Below, one piece after another: positions 5,332 to 5,732 of a DNA stretch of 5,732 nucleotides. Numbering within the stretch: the first letter of the stretch is position 1; every line of letters begins with the position of its first letter. Source of the DNA: JBKPHS01 sp046729975 (GTDB lineage: Bacteria; Actinomycetota; Thermoleophilia; Solirubrobacterales; Thermoleophilaceae); NCBI GenBank assembly GCA_046729975.1, contig JBKPHS010000129.1, positions 1 through 5,732 of the forward strand, in the 5' to 3' direction. Under the pieces are notes generated by a model. That model was not told where the DNA came from, did no database searches, and saw nothing but the letters and a program-made list of their open reading frames with translations. The position numbers and the translations under genes were made by a program.

Positions 5332-5732
5332 ATGAAGCGATTCTTCCTACTCACGAGCATCGTCGGCGCAGCCACCGGAGCCCTGCCGGCGAGCGCGTCG
5401 GCGGCCAACATCGTCGAACTCGGCGCGACGCAGCAGCCGCCCGCAGCCAGCTGCCCCGACAACTGCCAGGCGATCGGCCGGGTGACCGGCTACCAGGTCC
5501 AGGAGGGCCAGGTCAGGAATCCCTTCCGTGCCAAGGAGCGCGGCAAGGTGGTCGCCTTCACGATCGCGCTCGGGAGTCCGCGCCAGGACCAGATCGACTT
5601 CTTCACCAACCTCTTCGGCGGCCCGCCGCAAGCGCGCCTCGTCGTCCTCAGGGAAGGGACCAAGCGGCGGCACAGGGTCACCGGACGCAGCGAGCTGTTC
5701 GACCTCAAGGACTACTACGGCTCGTCGCCGAC
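5332..5732 (+). CDS. Secreted protein of unknown function, 3'-truncated by window edge
   Basis: The frame opens with ATG at 5332 and has no stop up to the window end, giving 133 complete codons. Residues 1-24 form a textbook Sec signal peptide: a short basic start (MKR), a hydrophobic core (FFLLTSIVGAATGAL) and PASASA before ANIVELG, with cleavage most likely after A24. The mature part begins with a spacer, then a close cysteine pair in CPDNC (C41 and C45). It continues with IGRVTGYQV, RGKVVAFTIALG, QIDFFTNLFGGPP and ARLVVLREG. The alternating hydrophobic pattern suggests a beta-rich extracellular domain. No lipobox follows the hydrophobic core, so it is exported rather than a lipoprotein. 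I do not recognise a named domain or function. The ribosome-binding site is weak (GAG at 5319-5321). It lies past the infA terminator, so it is probably its own transcription unit; I could not find a clear promoter in 5282-5331. Confidence 0.8.
   Translation, partial: MKRFFLLTSIVGAATGALPASASAANIVELGATQQPPAASCPDNCQAIGRVTGYQVQEGQVRNPFRAKERGKVVAFTIALGSPRQDQIDFFTNLFGGPPQARLVVLREGTKRRHRVTGRSELFDLKDYYGSSP

Overview
This looks like an ordinary chromosomal stretch from a GC-rich bacterium. Codons strongly prefer G or C in the third position, and GTG starts and overlapping stop/start codons are frequent. Protein styles (a long HD-domain class II tRNA nucleotidyltransferase, a single small cold-shock protein, an actinobacterial-type crotonase) suggest Actinomycetota, possibly a deep-branching class such as Thermoleophilia. 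That placement is an inference from sequence style, not from a marker gene. All genes are on the + strand. I see no mobile element, CRISPR array, rRNA or tRNA, and no defence or biosynthetic island.

Layout: (1) 1-3450 is a tightly packed cluster: the 3' part of alanine racemase (alr, cut at the left edge), an HD-domain CCA-adding/poly(A) nucleotidyltransferase, and a CorA-type Mg2+/Co2+ channel. The junctions are ATGA and TGATG overlaps, so translation is probably coupled. A 6-bp hairpin sits 3 nt before the corA start codon. (2) 3489-4668 is a HIT-family nucleotide hydrolase overlapping an enoyl-CoA hydratase/isomerase by 14 bp. The HIT gene has a -10-like TAGATT just before its ATG and no Shine-Dalgarno, suggesting a leaderless transcript. 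(3) 4669-4805 is a 137-bp leader with several possible hairpins, including one that could cover the ribosome-binding site of the cold-shock gene that follows. (4) 4806-5250 holds csp and infA (translation initiation factor IF-1), two small OB-fold RNA-binding proteins 22 bp apart, followed by a likely intrinsic terminator. (5) 5332-5732 is the start of a secreted protein of unknown function, cut at the right edge.

Most of the window is housekeeping: cell-wall D-alanine supply, tRNA 3'-end maturation, divalent cation uptake, nucleotide salvage, acyl-CoA metabolism and translation under cold. I did not find a clearly new system. The parts most worth a second look are the csp leader with the csp-infA pairing away from ribosomal protein genes, and the unknown secreted protein at the right edge.
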